This document shows, piece by piece, positions 35,514 to 44,711 of a DNA stretch of 64,000 nucleotides. Below the pieces are notes generated by a model. It had not been told where the DNA came from, did no database searches, and saw only the letters and a program-made list of their open reading frames with translations. The first letter of the stretch is position 1, and the number at the start of each line of letters is the position of its first letter. The DNA lies in assembly GCA_964523895.1 (NCBI GenBank), contig CAZGBJ010000008.1, positions 1 through 64,000 on the forward strand, written 5' to 3'. Position numbers and translations under genes: made by a program. This DNA comes from UBA7359 sp964523895. Its GTDB lineage: Bacteria; Pseudomonadota; Gammaproteobacteria; Eutrophobiales; Eutrophobiaceae.

Positions 35514-36218
35514 CTATTTAATATTCGGAATCCGTTGTTTAATTAAATCCGAAATTTTCGCTACTACTTCATCGATGCCAAGTGAACTTGTATCAACGAT
35601 TACTGCATCTTCCGCAGGTTTCAATGGCGATGCTGTACGGGTACTATCTCGCTCGTCTCGCTCAGCTATATCGGCGGAAAGGTCGCGGAGATTAGCACTA
35701 ATACCCTTATCCTTCAACTGTTTCAGCCGTCTTTTGGCTCTTTCTTCGGCACTCGCTGTCAAAAATATCTTTAAGCCCGCCTCTGGAAAAACCACGGTTC
35801 CCATATCTCGACCATCAGCAACCAGTCCGGGCGCTTTATGAAAGGCCTTTTGCCTGGCTAACAAGGCTTTCCGCACTGCAATTATAGGTGCCACTAACGA
35901 AGCTGCATTGCCACATTCTTCCGTGCGAATGTCATTGGTCACAATCTCACCATCCAGAACGACATTAACCAAAGAACCTGCGCCAGCCACCTTGAATTCA
36001 ACATTCAAATTCTCTGCCAGATCTGTCAATGCAGCTTCATCATCGTTATTAATACTGTGTTTTTGTGCTGCTAGCGCCAATACACGATAAAGTGCCCCGC
36101 TATCGAGAAAATTCCACTGCAACCAATCTATAAGATGGCTACAAATTGTTCCTTTACCTGTGCCACTAGGACCATCGACAGTAATTATTGGGATTTCAGA
36201 TTCAGATAAATTAGACAT
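35514..36218 (-). CDS. cmk: Cytidylate kinase
   Basis: 234 residues, P-loop kinase. GPSGTGKGT at about residues 16-24 is the ATP site, and the CMP-binding segment DGRDMGTVVFPEAGLKIFLTA is near 129-149. It phosphorylates CMP and dCMP. It overlaps the end of aroA by 8 bases, and rpsA follows, the conserved aroA-cmk-rpsA order. Confidence 0.97.
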   Translation of the reverse strand: MSNLSESEIPIITVDGPSGTGKGTICSHLIDWLQWNFLDSGALYRVLALAAQKHSINNDDEAALTDLAENLNVEFKVAGAGSLVNVVLDGEIVTNDIRTEECGNAASLVAPIIAVRKALLARQKAFHKAPGLVADGRDMGTVVFPEAGLKIFLTASAEERAKRRLKQLKDKGISANLRDLSADIAERDERDSTRTASPLKPAEDAVIVDTSSLGIDEVVAKISDLIKQRIPNIK

Positions 36219-37536
36219 ATGTTATATCCATTCCCGCTTTTCTGGCTAAATCGACGAAGCCAGGAAAAGACGTCGCTACATTTTCACAGTCATTAATAAA
36301 AATCGCTTTTTTGGCAATCATTCCGGCAACAGAAAATGCCATCGCAATACGGTGGTCACCATGGCTGTTTACAATGCCACCTTTGAATTCACCACCTTCG
36401 AGTGTCAGACCATCTTCTGTCATTTCAACCTGAATGCCCGTGGCAATAAATCCATCGAACATAGATTGAAGTCGATCACTTTCCTTAACCCGTAATTCTG
36501 TCGCGCCAGATAAACGTGTTGTCCCCTTAGCACAGGCAGCAGCAATCAATATCGCCGGGAATTCATCAATAGCAATTGGTACCAATTCTTCCGGAATATC
36601 GATGCCTTTTAATTCGCTACTCTTTATATGAATATCAGCAATCGGTTCTCCTGATTGTTCTCGTACATTCTGGAGTTCGATATTTGCACCCATCAATGTC
36701 ATTATCTTTAGCATGGCATCACGTGTGGGATTCACACCAACATTTTCTAAAACAACATCTGAGCCCGAAACTATATTTGCCGCAACAATAAAAAATGCAG
36801 CTGATGAAAAATCGGCCGGTATTGTTATTTCTGCACCGACTAATTTATCTGCCTTGTTAATCGAAATTTGATTTCCATTTCTTGTTAGCCGATGAGAAAA
36901 GGTCACAAGCATGCGCTCAGTATGATCACGAGTGGGCGTATCCTCTATAATAGTTGTTGTTCCTTCTGCATAAAGGCCCGCTAATAACAAACAGGATTTT
37001 AATTGAGCACTGGCTACCGGTAATTCATAGTCAATCCCTTTTAATTGATTGCCACCTGTTATCTTTATTGGCAACGTACCATCATCAGAACAATTAATGT
37101 CCGCATTCATTGTTTGTAATGGGGCAATCACTCGCATCATAGGACGTGTCATTAAGGATTCATCACCAATTAATTCTGAATTAAATGATTGGGCTGATAA
37201 CAAGCCAGTCATTAAACGTACTGATGTTCCAGAATTTCCAAAATCTAATGCTCTGTCATAAGCATGTAGGCCATGTAAACCAACACCGTTTATTTTTATT
37301 AAATTTCCATCATTTTCAATTTCAACGCCCAATTGTTGAAACACTTTGGCAGTAGCTAGTGTATCTTCACCTTGCAAGAAACCTTTGATCGTTGTTTCGC
37401 CTTCAGCAATCGCAGCTAGCATCAAAGCACGATGTGATATCGATTTATCACCAGGCACAGTAATACGACCCGAAATAATACCACCCGGTTTAACTTCAAA
37501 ACTGGAACGATTACCAGAAAGATTTTTTGAACTCAT
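36211..37536 (-). CDS. aroA: 3-phosphoshikimate 1-carboxyvinyltransferase (EPSP synthase)
   Basis: 441 residues. It catalyses the sixth step of the shikimate pathway, joining shikimate 3-phosphate and phosphoenolpyruvate. Landmarks are GDKSISHRALML (about 28-39), DFGNSGTSVRLMTGLL, and the C-terminal RVKESDRLQSM and NSHGDHRIAMAF. It is downstream of tyrA (31-base gap) and overlaps cmk. The glyphosate-site residues around the GNSGT motif look like the ordinary form, but sensitivity class was not determined. Confidence 0.97.
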   Translation of the reverse strand: MSSKNLSGNRSSFEVKPGGIISGRITVPGDKSISHRALMLAAIAEGETTIKGFLQGEDTLATAKVFQQLGVEIENDGNLIKINGVGLHGLHAYDRALDFGNSGTSVRLMTGLLSAQSFNSELIGDESLMTRPMMRVIAPLQTMNADINCSDDGTLPIKITGGNQLKGIDYELPVASAQLKSCLLLAGLYAEGTTTIIEDTPTRDHTERMLVTFSHRLTRNGNQISINKADKLVGAEITIPADFSSAAFFIVAANIVSGSDVVLENVGVNPTRDAMLKIMTLMGANIELQNVREQSGEPIADIHIKSSELKGIDIPEELVPIAIDEFPAILIAAACAKGTTRLSGATELRVKESDRLQSMFDGFIATGIQVEMTEDGLTLEGGEFKGGIVNSHGDHRIAMAFSVAGMIAKKAIFINDCENVATSFPGFVDLARKAGMDITYV

Positions 37537-37567
37537 ATTTGGCGTGTTTTACTCTGATGAATTTAAG

Positions 37568-38437
37568 TTATTTTTTGCTACTAACAAATTCATCTCTGGC
37601 TTGTTTGGCGCGTCTAAATATTTCCAATAACTGCTCGCTATCTGATGCTTCGATAGCAACTTTAATCTGATTAATATGTTCAGAAAAAACATCGAGTGTT
37701 TTCAATAACGCATCACGATTGGAAAAACAGATATCATGCCACATATCAGGGTTACTTGAGGCAATTCGGGTAAAGTCCGCAAAACCACCCGCCGCATATT
37801 TGAATATTTCATCCCGTTCCTGCATGCCGGCAAGACAATCAACCAAGGCATAAGCCAGCATATGGGGTAAATGACTGGTCGCAGCAAGCACGTTATCATG
37901 ATGTTTAACATCAAGATCAATGACGTCAGCACCGACCGCCTGCCACATATCTGTAATTAACTTATGTGCTTTGTCACAGGTTTCTTCCACGGGGGTCAGT
38001 ATGACACGATGATCAATAAACAATTCTGCAAACGAAGCTTCAACGCCGCTCTGTTCTGTTCCAGCAATAGGATGACCTGGTACAAATCTGGGGAATTGAT
38101 CAGCCAATGCAGTTCGCGCAGCATTAACAACACTGGCTTTAGCACTACCAACATCGGTCAACACGGCCTCATTAGCTAAAGCTTCGGCAATTTGCGGCAA
38201 TAATTTTTCTGTCGTCGATAATGGTGTGCCGATAACAACAACATCGGCGCCCTTAACTGCATCACTAATATCTAGTGTGTAGTCATCAATAACTTCCAAT
38301 TCAATTGCTTTTTTTAAAGTATCTTCACGTCGGTTACATCCGGTTACGCGATTAACCAATTTTGCTTTTTTCAAGGCGCGTGCGAGCGAACCACCAATTA
38401 AGCCGACACCAATGATAGAAAGATGATCAATTAACAT
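37568..38437 (-). CDS. tyrA: Prephenate dehydrogenase
   Basis: 289 residues, a monofunctional TyrA-type dehydrogenase. The NAD(P)-binding glycine motif is IIGVGLIGGSLARALK (residues 8-23), followed by VLTDVGSAKASVV and GHPIAGTEQSGVEAS with the catalytic His. It makes 4-hydroxyphenylpyruvate (or arogenate to tyrosine) for tyrosine synthesis. It sits three bases downstream of hisC, so the two are coupled. In several relatives tyrA is fused to aroA. Here they are separate genes. Confidence 0.94.
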   Translation of the reverse strand: MLIDHLSIIGVGLIGGSLARALKKAKLVNRVTGCNRREDTLKKAIELEVIDDYTLDISDAVKGADVVVIGTPLSTTEKLLPQIAEALANEAVLTDVGSAKASVVNAARTALADQFPRFVPGHPIAGTEQSGVEASFAELFIDHRVILTPVEETCDKAHKLITDMWQAVGADVIDLDVKHHDNVLAATSHLPHMLAYALVDCLAGMQERDEIFKYAAGGFADFTRIASSNPDMWHDICFSNRDALLKTLDVFSEHINQIKVAIEASDSEQLLEIFRRAKQARDEFVSSKK

Positions 38438-38440
38438 ACA

Positions 38441-39544
38441 TTACTTACTCAATATTTTAGCTAATTCATTTATAAAACGGCTATTTTCTGATTCCATTCC
38501 AATACTGATACGCAAGTGATTCGGCATACCGTAATTTGCAATAGGACGCACAATAATACCTCTCTTAAGTAAAGCCTGATAAATATCATCTGCGGGTTGT
38601 TCAAAATCAACACAAATAAAATTGCCTTTAGAAGGTATAAATTCCAGACCCATATCATCAAATGCCAGTACTAACTGTTTCATACCTGACTGATTCACTT
38701 CAACACTGCGTTCAATATACTGCACATCTTGTAATGCTGTTTCTGCTGCAATTAAAGCCAGACTGTTGTTATTAAACGGCTGACGAACTCGATTTAATAG
38801 ATTAGCAATATCCGGATGAGATAAAGCATAACCAATACGCAAACCTGCTAACCCATATGCCTTGGAAAAAGTTCTGGTAATAATCAAGTTTTTAAAATCA
38901 TTCAACCATAAACTGCCATCAGGATAATTTTCTTCGCTTATTGCATATTCAAAATAAGCTTCATCAAGCAAAACAATCACATGATCTGGAACATTCTCCA
39001 GCATGTTTCTCAAGTCCGAGCTATTTAGCCATGTCCCTGTTGGATTGTTTGGATTAGCAATAAATATTAAGCGTGTTTTATCAGTAATCGCATCCTGCAT
39101 CGCTGGCAAATCGTGTCCCCAGTCATTTGCAGGAACAACAACATGCTCTGCACCAACCGCTTGCGTTACTATCGGATAAACCGCAAAAGAATGTTGTGAA
39201 TAAATAACCTGGTGTTCACTCGTTACAAAAGCGCGAGCAACCATTTCCAGAACATCATTCGAACCATTGCCTAATGTAATCTTATCTGGTTCAACATTAT
39301 GTTTGTCAGCAAGTACTTTTTTTAAACTGAAGCCATTTCCGTCCGGATAGCGTGACAGATCTTTTGTTGATGCAATCGCATCCAATACAATTTGACTTGG
39401 ACCTAAAGGATTTTCATTCGAAGCAAGCTTAATTATTTCATCCAGGCCCAATTCACGCTGTAATTCTTCAATAGGTTTGCCTGCATGGTAGGGCTGAAGA
39501 CCAGCAACGCCTTTTGTCGCAAGACCAAGTAAATCACAAGACAT
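38441..39544 (-). CDS. hisC: Histidinol-phosphate/aromatic aminotransferase
   Basis: 367 residues, class I/II PLP aminotransferase. LASNENPLGPS (about 41-51) and ANPNNPTGTW precede the PLP lysine in RTFSKAYGLAGLRIGY (about 225-240). HisC-type enzymes act on imidazole acetol phosphate, and many also transaminate aromatic keto acids. Placement between pheA and tyrA, away from other his genes, suggests an aromatic amino acid role (hisC2-like). The substrate is inferred from context only. Confidence 0.93.
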   Translation of the reverse strand: MSCDLLGLATKGVAGLQPYHAGKPIEELQRELGLDEIIKLASNENPLGPSQIVLDAIASTKDLSRYPDGNGFSLKKVLADKHNVEPDKITLGNGSNDVLEMVARAFVTSEHQVIYSQHSFAVYPIVTQAVGAEHVVVPANDWGHDLPAMQDAITDKTRLIFIANPNNPTGTWLNSSDLRNMLENVPDHVIVLLDEAYFEYAISEENYPDGSLWLNDFKNLIITRTFSKAYGLAGLRIGYALSHPDIANLLNRVRQPFNNNSLALIAAETALQDVQYIERSVEVNQSGMKQLVLAFDDMGLEFIPSKGNFICVDFEQPADDIYQALLKRGIIVRPIANYGMPNHLRISIGMESENSRFINELAKILSK

Positions 39545-39573
39545 ACAAATAAAATCCTGAAAATTCGATATTT

Positions 39574-40659
39574 TTAGAGTACAGCTCTTGGATAAGAGCC
39601 AAGCAATTTAACCATTGCTGCACAACTTTCCAGTTTAGACAAAGCTTTTTTTACAGATTTATCTTCTGCGTGTCCTTCAATATCGACGAAAAAAACATAA
39701 GCCCACATTTCACGTCGAGAAGGCCTGGATTCAATACGAGTCATGCTAACACCATTATCAGCGAAACAACTTAGCATTTTATGTAATGCGCCCGGTTTGT
39801 TTGGCGCAGAAAAAATTAATGAGGTCTTGTCATTTCCACTAGCCGAACACATAGCCTTGCCTATAACAAGAAAGCGCGTTGTATTGTCGGGTTCGTCTTC
39901 GATGTTATTAGCAAGGTTATTCAACTCATAAAGGTCGCCTGCTGCTTCGCTTGCGATTGCCGCAACATGTTTTTCTGAACCAGCCAGTCGTGCTGCTTCT
40001 GCATTACTCGCGACAGAAAGTCGTTCGGCTTTCATTAAATGTGTATCTAGCCATGCACGACACTGTGCTAATGCTTGCTGATGTGCATAAATTCGATTTA
40101 TATCATTAAGCGTTTCATCTTTACTTAATAAATGATGATGAATACGTAACTCTACTTCACCGCATATCTTCAAACTCGAATCATTCAGCATATCCAGAGT
40201 ATGGTTAACGACGCCTTCGATCGAATTTTCAATCGGTACCACACCATAATTTGAAGCGCCCGATTCTACTTCCCGGAAAACCTGATCAATACTTCCGAAC
40301 GCAGAGGTATTAACTGAATGGCCAAAATGCTTAAGTGCAGCAGATTGTGTGAATGTTCCTTCAGGACCAAGATAAGCAATATCCAATGCCTGCTCCAATG
40401 CCAAACAGGCCGACATAATTTCACGAAACAAGCGCGCCATTTCTTCTTCAGATAATGGTCCCTTATTCTGTTCAATTACTTTTCTCAATACCTGAGCCTC
40501 GCGCTCAGGACGATAGAATACAACCGATTCTGACGAAGTATTTTTAACTTCGGCAACTTGCTGCGCGAAACGCGCACGCTGACTAATCAGATCAAGCAGT
40601 TGCTTGTCTAATGCATCAATATCGTCACGTAATTGATCCAGATTTTTCTTATCGCTCAT
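39574..40659 (-). CDS. pheA: Bifunctional chorismate mutase/prephenate dehydratase
   Basis: 361 residues. The N-terminal chorismate mutase domain is residues 1-90 (LDQLRDDIDALDKQLLDLIS). The prephenate dehydratase domain starts at IAYLGPEGTFTQSAALKHFG and includes NTTRFLVIG. The C-terminal ACT domain, with KPGALHKMLSCFADNGVSMTRIESRPSR split across its strands, senses phenylalanine. It makes phenylpyruvate. In relatives it follows serC. Here only the serC tail remains, 33 bases upstream of its ATG. Confidence 0.97.
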   Translation of the reverse strand: MSDKKNLDQLRDDIDALDKQLLDLISQRARFAQQVAEVKNTSSESVVFYRPEREAQVLRKVIEQNKGPLSEEEMARLFREIMSACLALEQALDIAYLGPEGTFTQSAALKHFGHSVNTSAFGSIDQVFREVESGASNYGVVPIENSIEGVVNHTLDMLNDSSLKICGEVELRIHHHLLSKDETLNDINRIYAHQQALAQCRAWLDTHLMKAERLSVASNAEAARLAGSEKHVAAIASEAAGDLYELNNLANNIEDEPDNTTRFLVIGKAMCSASGNDKTSLIFSAPNKPGALHKMLSCFADNGVSMTRIESRPSRREMWAYVFFVDIEGHAEDKSVKKALSKLESCAAMVKLLGSYPRAVL

Positions 40660-40692
40660 TGGCTCAGATTTCTTCTAGTTAGTTTGTTCTTT

Positions 40693-40803
40693 CTAATACT
40701 GTGTCCGTTCAAATTCCTGCATAAAACCGACTAGCTGTTTTACAGCTGATTCAGGCATTGCATTATATAGACTCGCACGCATACCACCAGCCAAACGATG
40801 CCA
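40693..40803 (-). pseudogene. serC: Relic of serC (C-terminal 36 codons of phosphoserine aminotransferase)
   Basis: On the minus strand, 36 codons plus TAG read WHRLAGGMRASLYNAMPES followed by AVKQLVGFMQEFERTQY. This is a near-canonical phosphoserine aminotransferase C-terminus (GHR-VGGMRASIYNAMP...FMxEFER type). A TAA codon directly precedes the first codon, and there is no trace of the other roughly 320 residues. The relic lies between gyrA and pheA, precisely where serC stands in gyrA-serC-pheA operons, so it looks like an internal deletion that removed most of the gene. The frame is undamaged, which suggests a recent event, or an assembly error. Confidence 0.85.
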
Positions 40804-40872
40804 TTATAAACATCAAGAATAGCTAAATATGAGCCTCAAAGGTTAGAAAAAACCAGGAGAGAAATAAACGAA

Positions 40873-43452
40873 TCAGGATTTTTGTTCTTCTTGGCTATCA
40901 TCGTCATCAGCTATTTCAACAATGCGCTCCAATCCTGCCAAATGCTCCGTTTCATTAAGGTTAACCAATCTAACCCCTTGGGTATTGCGACCAAACACGG
41001 AGATTTCGCTAACAGGCGTCCTGATTAATGTACCTTGATCACTAATCAACATGATTTCATCTTCATTCTCAACCGCGACCGCACCAACAACAGAACCATT
41101 TCGTTCTGATACCTGAATTGAAATAACGCCAACACCACCACGAGATTTTTGTGGATAATCTTCAACAGCGGTACGTTTACCATAACCATTTTCAGTCGCC
41201 GTTAATATTGTTGTTTCATTGCTTTCAACAATAATCAGAGAAATTACTTTTTGACCTTCACTTAGTCTAATACCCCGAACACCTTTTGCTGTTCGACCCA
41301 TGACCCGAACATGTGATTCGGGGAAGCGAACAACCTTACCTGCATTGCTAAACAACATAATGTCATGTTCACCGTCAGTAATTTCAACACCTATCAATCT
41401 GTTGCCTTCAACCAGTTCAATCGCACGCTTACCGCTGGCTCTTGGACGAGAAAATTCAGTTAACGATGTTTTCTTTACGGTTCCATTTTCAGTCGCCATA
41501 AAGACAAACTTGTCTTCATCATATTCCCTGATTGGCAAAATGGCATTGATCTGTTCACCATCTTCCAACGGTAATAAATTAATGATGGGTTTGCCTCGCG
41601 CTGAACGACTAGCCTGAGGTAATTCATACACTTTCAGCCAATACAATTTACCGCGACTTGAAAAACACAATATCGTGTCATGCGTACTGGCTATAAATAA
41701 TTTATCAATGAAATCTTCATTTTTAACCGCAGTTGCAGACTTACCTCGTCCGCCACGTCGTTGTGAACGATAGGTGTCAATTGGTTGTGATTTGGCATAA
41801 CCGGCATGGGATAAGGTAACAACAACATCCTCTTCCGTAATTAAATCCTGCATACTCAAATCTTGCTGTGTATGAACTATTTCAGTTTTTCGTTCATCAC
41901 CATACCGCTCTAGAATGACTTCTAATTCTTCGCGTATGACCAACATTAATCGTTCGGGTCGAGAAAGAATATCGAGTAAATCGGCAATTGTTTCTAATAA
42001 ATCACCATACTCTTTCAGTATTTTATCTTTTTCCAGCCCCGTTAATTTTTGTAAGCGTAATTCGAGAATGGCTTGTGCTTGCTCTGGAGATAAATGATAA
42101 CCGTCATCAGCCAAACCATATTCGCTAGGTAAATTATCAGGTCGTGAAGAATCAGCACCCGAACGTTCTAGCATCTCGACAACAGCATCCGATGCCCAGG
42201 TCTCAGCTAATAAAGCAACTTTGGCATCAGCAGGACTTGCTGATTGCTTAATTAACGCTATAACCGGATCAATATTCGCCAATGCGACCGCCTGACCTTC
42301 TAATATATGTGCACGAGCGCGAGCTTTGCGTAATTCAAAAATAGTTCGACGTGTCACGACTTCGCGACGATGGCTAATAAAGGCTTCTAATAAATCCTTC
42401 AAATTCATCAACCGCGGTCGATTGTCGGCTAGTGCAACGATATTGATACCGAAAACCGATTGCATTTGGGTAAACTTATACAAGTTATTCAACATAACTT
42501 CTGCTACTTCACCGCGGCGCAATTCAATAACAACACGCATGCCATCTTTATCTGATTCATCACGTAATTCTCTTACGCCACTAATCTTTTTATCCTTAAC
42601 CAACTCCGCAATTTTTTCGACCAAACGTGCTTTATTAACCTGATAAGGCAATTCTGTAATTATAATTTTACTGCCTGAATCATGTTCTTCGATATTAGCT
42701 CGGGCACGAACATAGATTTTGCCACGGCCTGTTTCATAAGCTTCCTTGATACCGGATGAACCGTTAATAATCGCAGCGGTTGGAAAATCAGGCCCGGGAA
42801 TATGTTGCATCAAATCCTGTATGGTAGAATCAGGATTATCAATTAAGGCTAAACAAGCAGAAACGACTTCCGACATATTATGCGGCGGAATATTGGTTGC
42901 CATACCTACAGCAATACCGCTGGAGCCATTAACCAATAAATTCGGAATCCGGGTCGGCATAACCACGGGTTCATGCTCGGAACCATCGTAATTAGGGGCA
43001 AAATCAACTGTTTCTTTATCTAGATCTTCTAAAATCTCATGCGCAATTCGTGACATACGCACTTCGGTATATCGCATTGCTGCAGGGGAATCACCATCAA
43101 CCGAGCCAAAGTTACCTTGCCCGTCTACTAGCATATAACGCAAGGAAAAAGGCTGGGCCATACGTACCATCGTATCGTAGACAGCCGTATCGCCATGGGG
43201 GTGATATTTACCAATAACATCACCGACAACGCGGGCTGATTTTTTATAGGGTTTATTGTAGTCATTACCCATTTCTTTCATCGCAAATAAAACACGACGA
43301 TGCACAGGTTTTAGGCCATCACGCACATCAGGCAGAGCCCGACCGACGATAACGCTCATAGCGTAATCCATATAGGACTGCCGCATTTCGTCTTCTATAT
43401 TGACGTGGGAAAGGTCGCGCGCGAAATCAAACTCGCTATCAGAATTAGACAT
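40873..43452 (-). CDS. gyrA: DNA gyrase subunit A
   Basis: 859 residues. The catalytic tyrosine sits in AAMRYTEVRMSRIA (about residue 120). The quinolone region GDTAVYDTMVRMAQPF is near 79-94, reading wild-type-like with Asp80-Thr-Ala-Val-Tyr. Here the usual Ser/Thr83 position is Ala-Val (GDTAVYD), which is the common form in many non-enteric bacteria. The GyrA box QRRGGRG lies near residue 560, and a six-bladed C-terminal beta-pinwheel follows. With GyrB it introduces negative supercoils. It opens the gyrA-(serC)-pheA-hisC-tyrA-aroA-cmk-rpsA block. Confidence 0.97.
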   Translation of the reverse strand: MSNSDSEFDFARDLSHVNIEDEMRQSYMDYAMSVIVGRALPDVRDGLKPVHRRVLFAMKEMGNDYNKPYKKSARVVGDVIGKYHPHGDTAVYDTMVRMAQPFSLRYMLVDGQGNFGSVDGDSPAAMRYTEVRMSRIAHEILEDLDKETVDFAPNYDGSEHEPVVMPTRIPNLLVNGSSGIAVGMATNIPPHNMSEVVSACLALIDNPDSTIQDLMQHIPGPDFPTAAIINGSSGIKEAYETGRGKIYVRARANIEEHDSGSKIIITELPYQVNKARLVEKIAELVKDKKISGVRELRDESDKDGMRVVIELRRGEVAEVMLNNLYKFTQMQSVFGINIVALADNRPRLMNLKDLLEAFISHRREVVTRRTIFELRKARARAHILEGQAVALANIDPVIALIKQSASPADAKVALLAETWASDAVVEMLERSGADSSRPDNLPSEYGLADDGYHLSPEQAQAILELRLQKLTGLEKDKILKEYGDLLETIADLLDILSRPERLMLVIREELEVILERYGDERKTEIVHTQQDLSMQDLITEEDVVVTLSHAGYAKSQPIDTYRSQRRGGRGKSATAVKNEDFIDKLFIASTHDTILCFSSRGKLYWLKVYELPQASRSARGKPIINLLPLEDGEQINAILPIREYDEDKFVFMATENGTVKKTSLTEFSRPRASGKRAIELVEGNRLIGVEITDGEHDIMLFSNAGKVVRFPESHVRVMGRTAKGVRGIRLSEGQKVISLIIVESNETTILTATENGYGKRTAVEDYPQKSRGGVGVISIQVSERNGSVVGAVAVENEDEIMLISDQGTLIRTPVSEISVFGRNTQGVRLVNLNETEHLAGLERIVEIADDDDSQEEQKS

Positions 43453-43574
43453 AAATCATTGATGGAAAAGGGGGTAAAAAACGCCTTATACTTGTAATTA
43501 TTTAAAGGCAGAATTCTATCATATTTCGGTTATTTACCCTACTTTTTTTTTGCTTTTAAGCTACTGATTTTAAA

Positions 43575-44636
43575 TCAAATTTTACCAAAAATTGCAAGCA
43601 TTTTTTCAGCGTCAGGATCTTGCACAATTCCCTTTTCGGTAACAATGACATCGACCAGTTTTGCCGGCGTAATATCGAAGGCAGGATTGATAGCTTCAAT
43701 GTCATTTGGAGCGACTCGAGTACCATTAAACTCGGTAATTTCCTCTGTATTTCTATACTCAATCGGAATGTCTTCACCTGATTGAATTTGCATATCCACT
43801 GTCGAAGATGGCGCAACAACCATTACTTTTACACCATGAAATTTTGCCGATACGGCATGTGAGTATGTACCAATCTTATTGGCAATATCACCATTCGCTG
43901 CAATGCGATCTGAGCCAACAATTAACCAATCAATATCACCCGTTTTCATCAGACTGGAAACAGCAGAATCAATCACCAGACACACGGGAATATTATCTTG
44001 CTGACATTCCCAACTACTTAAACGCGCCCCTTGCATCCAGGGTCGTGTTTCTGATGAATAGACTTTACTGATTAATCCATTCTTGTATGCCGTTCTAATC
44101 ACGCCTAACGCCGTACCGTAACCACCCGTAGCTAATGCGCCTGCATTACAGTGTGTGACTACCTGACTAGCTGGATTTATTAAATTTGCACCGAGACGTC
44201 CCATTTCATGATTTGCAGCAATATCTTCATCATGAATTTGTATCGCTACTTTTAATAAAGCAGGTTCTGGATCTCCTTCAATGGAATCAAATACCTTGCA
44301 CATTTTAGCAATCGCCCAATTTAAATTGACCGCTGTGGGTCTTGAAGCAGAAAGAGTATTCAGATCGATTTTTATACTTTCACGCCAGCTATCCGTTGAA
44401 GCCTGATAAGCCGAGCGCGCTGCTAGTACAACAGCATAAGCCGCAGCAATACCAATTGCGGGGGCGCCGCGAACAACCATATTTTTTATTGCATCTGCGA
44501 CAGCATCGCTTGACTCATAATCCAGATAAATGAGCTCTCCAGGCAATTTCCGCTGATCTAATAAGAGCAATTTTCCATCATTCCACTTAACAGCAGCAAA
44601 TGATTCAGTAATGTTTTTTGAATTGTAAATTGTCAA
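43575..44636 (-). CDS. mtnA: S-methyl-5-thioribose-1-phosphate isomerase
   Basis: 353 residues. It isomerises methylthioribose 1-phosphate to methylthioribulose 1-phosphate. The catalytic cysteine is in VVTHCNAGALATGGYGT (about 156-172) and the catalytic Asp in VGSDRIAANGDIANKIGT (about 239-256). NMVVRGAPAIGIAAA is near the N-terminus. It lies just upstream of gyrA on the same strand, a Pseudomonas-like neighbourhood, and diverges from the MTA deaminase gene. mtnB, mtnC and mtnD are not in this window. Confidence 0.95.
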   Translation of the reverse strand: MTIYNSKNITESFAAVKWNDGKLLLLDQRKLPGELIYLDYESSDAVADAIKNMVVRGAPAIGIAAAYAVVLAARSAYQASTDSWRESIKIDLNTLSASRPTAVNLNWAIAKMCKVFDSIEGDPEPALLKVAIQIHDEDIAANHEMGRLGANLINPASQVVTHCNAGALATGGYGTALGVIRTAYKNGLISKVYSSETRPWMQGARLSSWECQQDNIPVCLVIDSAVSSLMKTGDIDWLIVGSDRIAANGDIANKIGTYSHAVSAKFHGVKVMVVAPSSTVDMQIQSGEDIPIEYRNTEEITEFNGTRVAPNDIEAINPAFDITPAKLVDVIVTEKGIVQDPDAEKMLAIFGKI

Positions 44637-44711
44637 TGGTTATTCAGCCTTAATGAATTATCATAGTCTCTATATACTAACGCCTATATAAATGAAGGTA
44701 CTTTTATAGAG

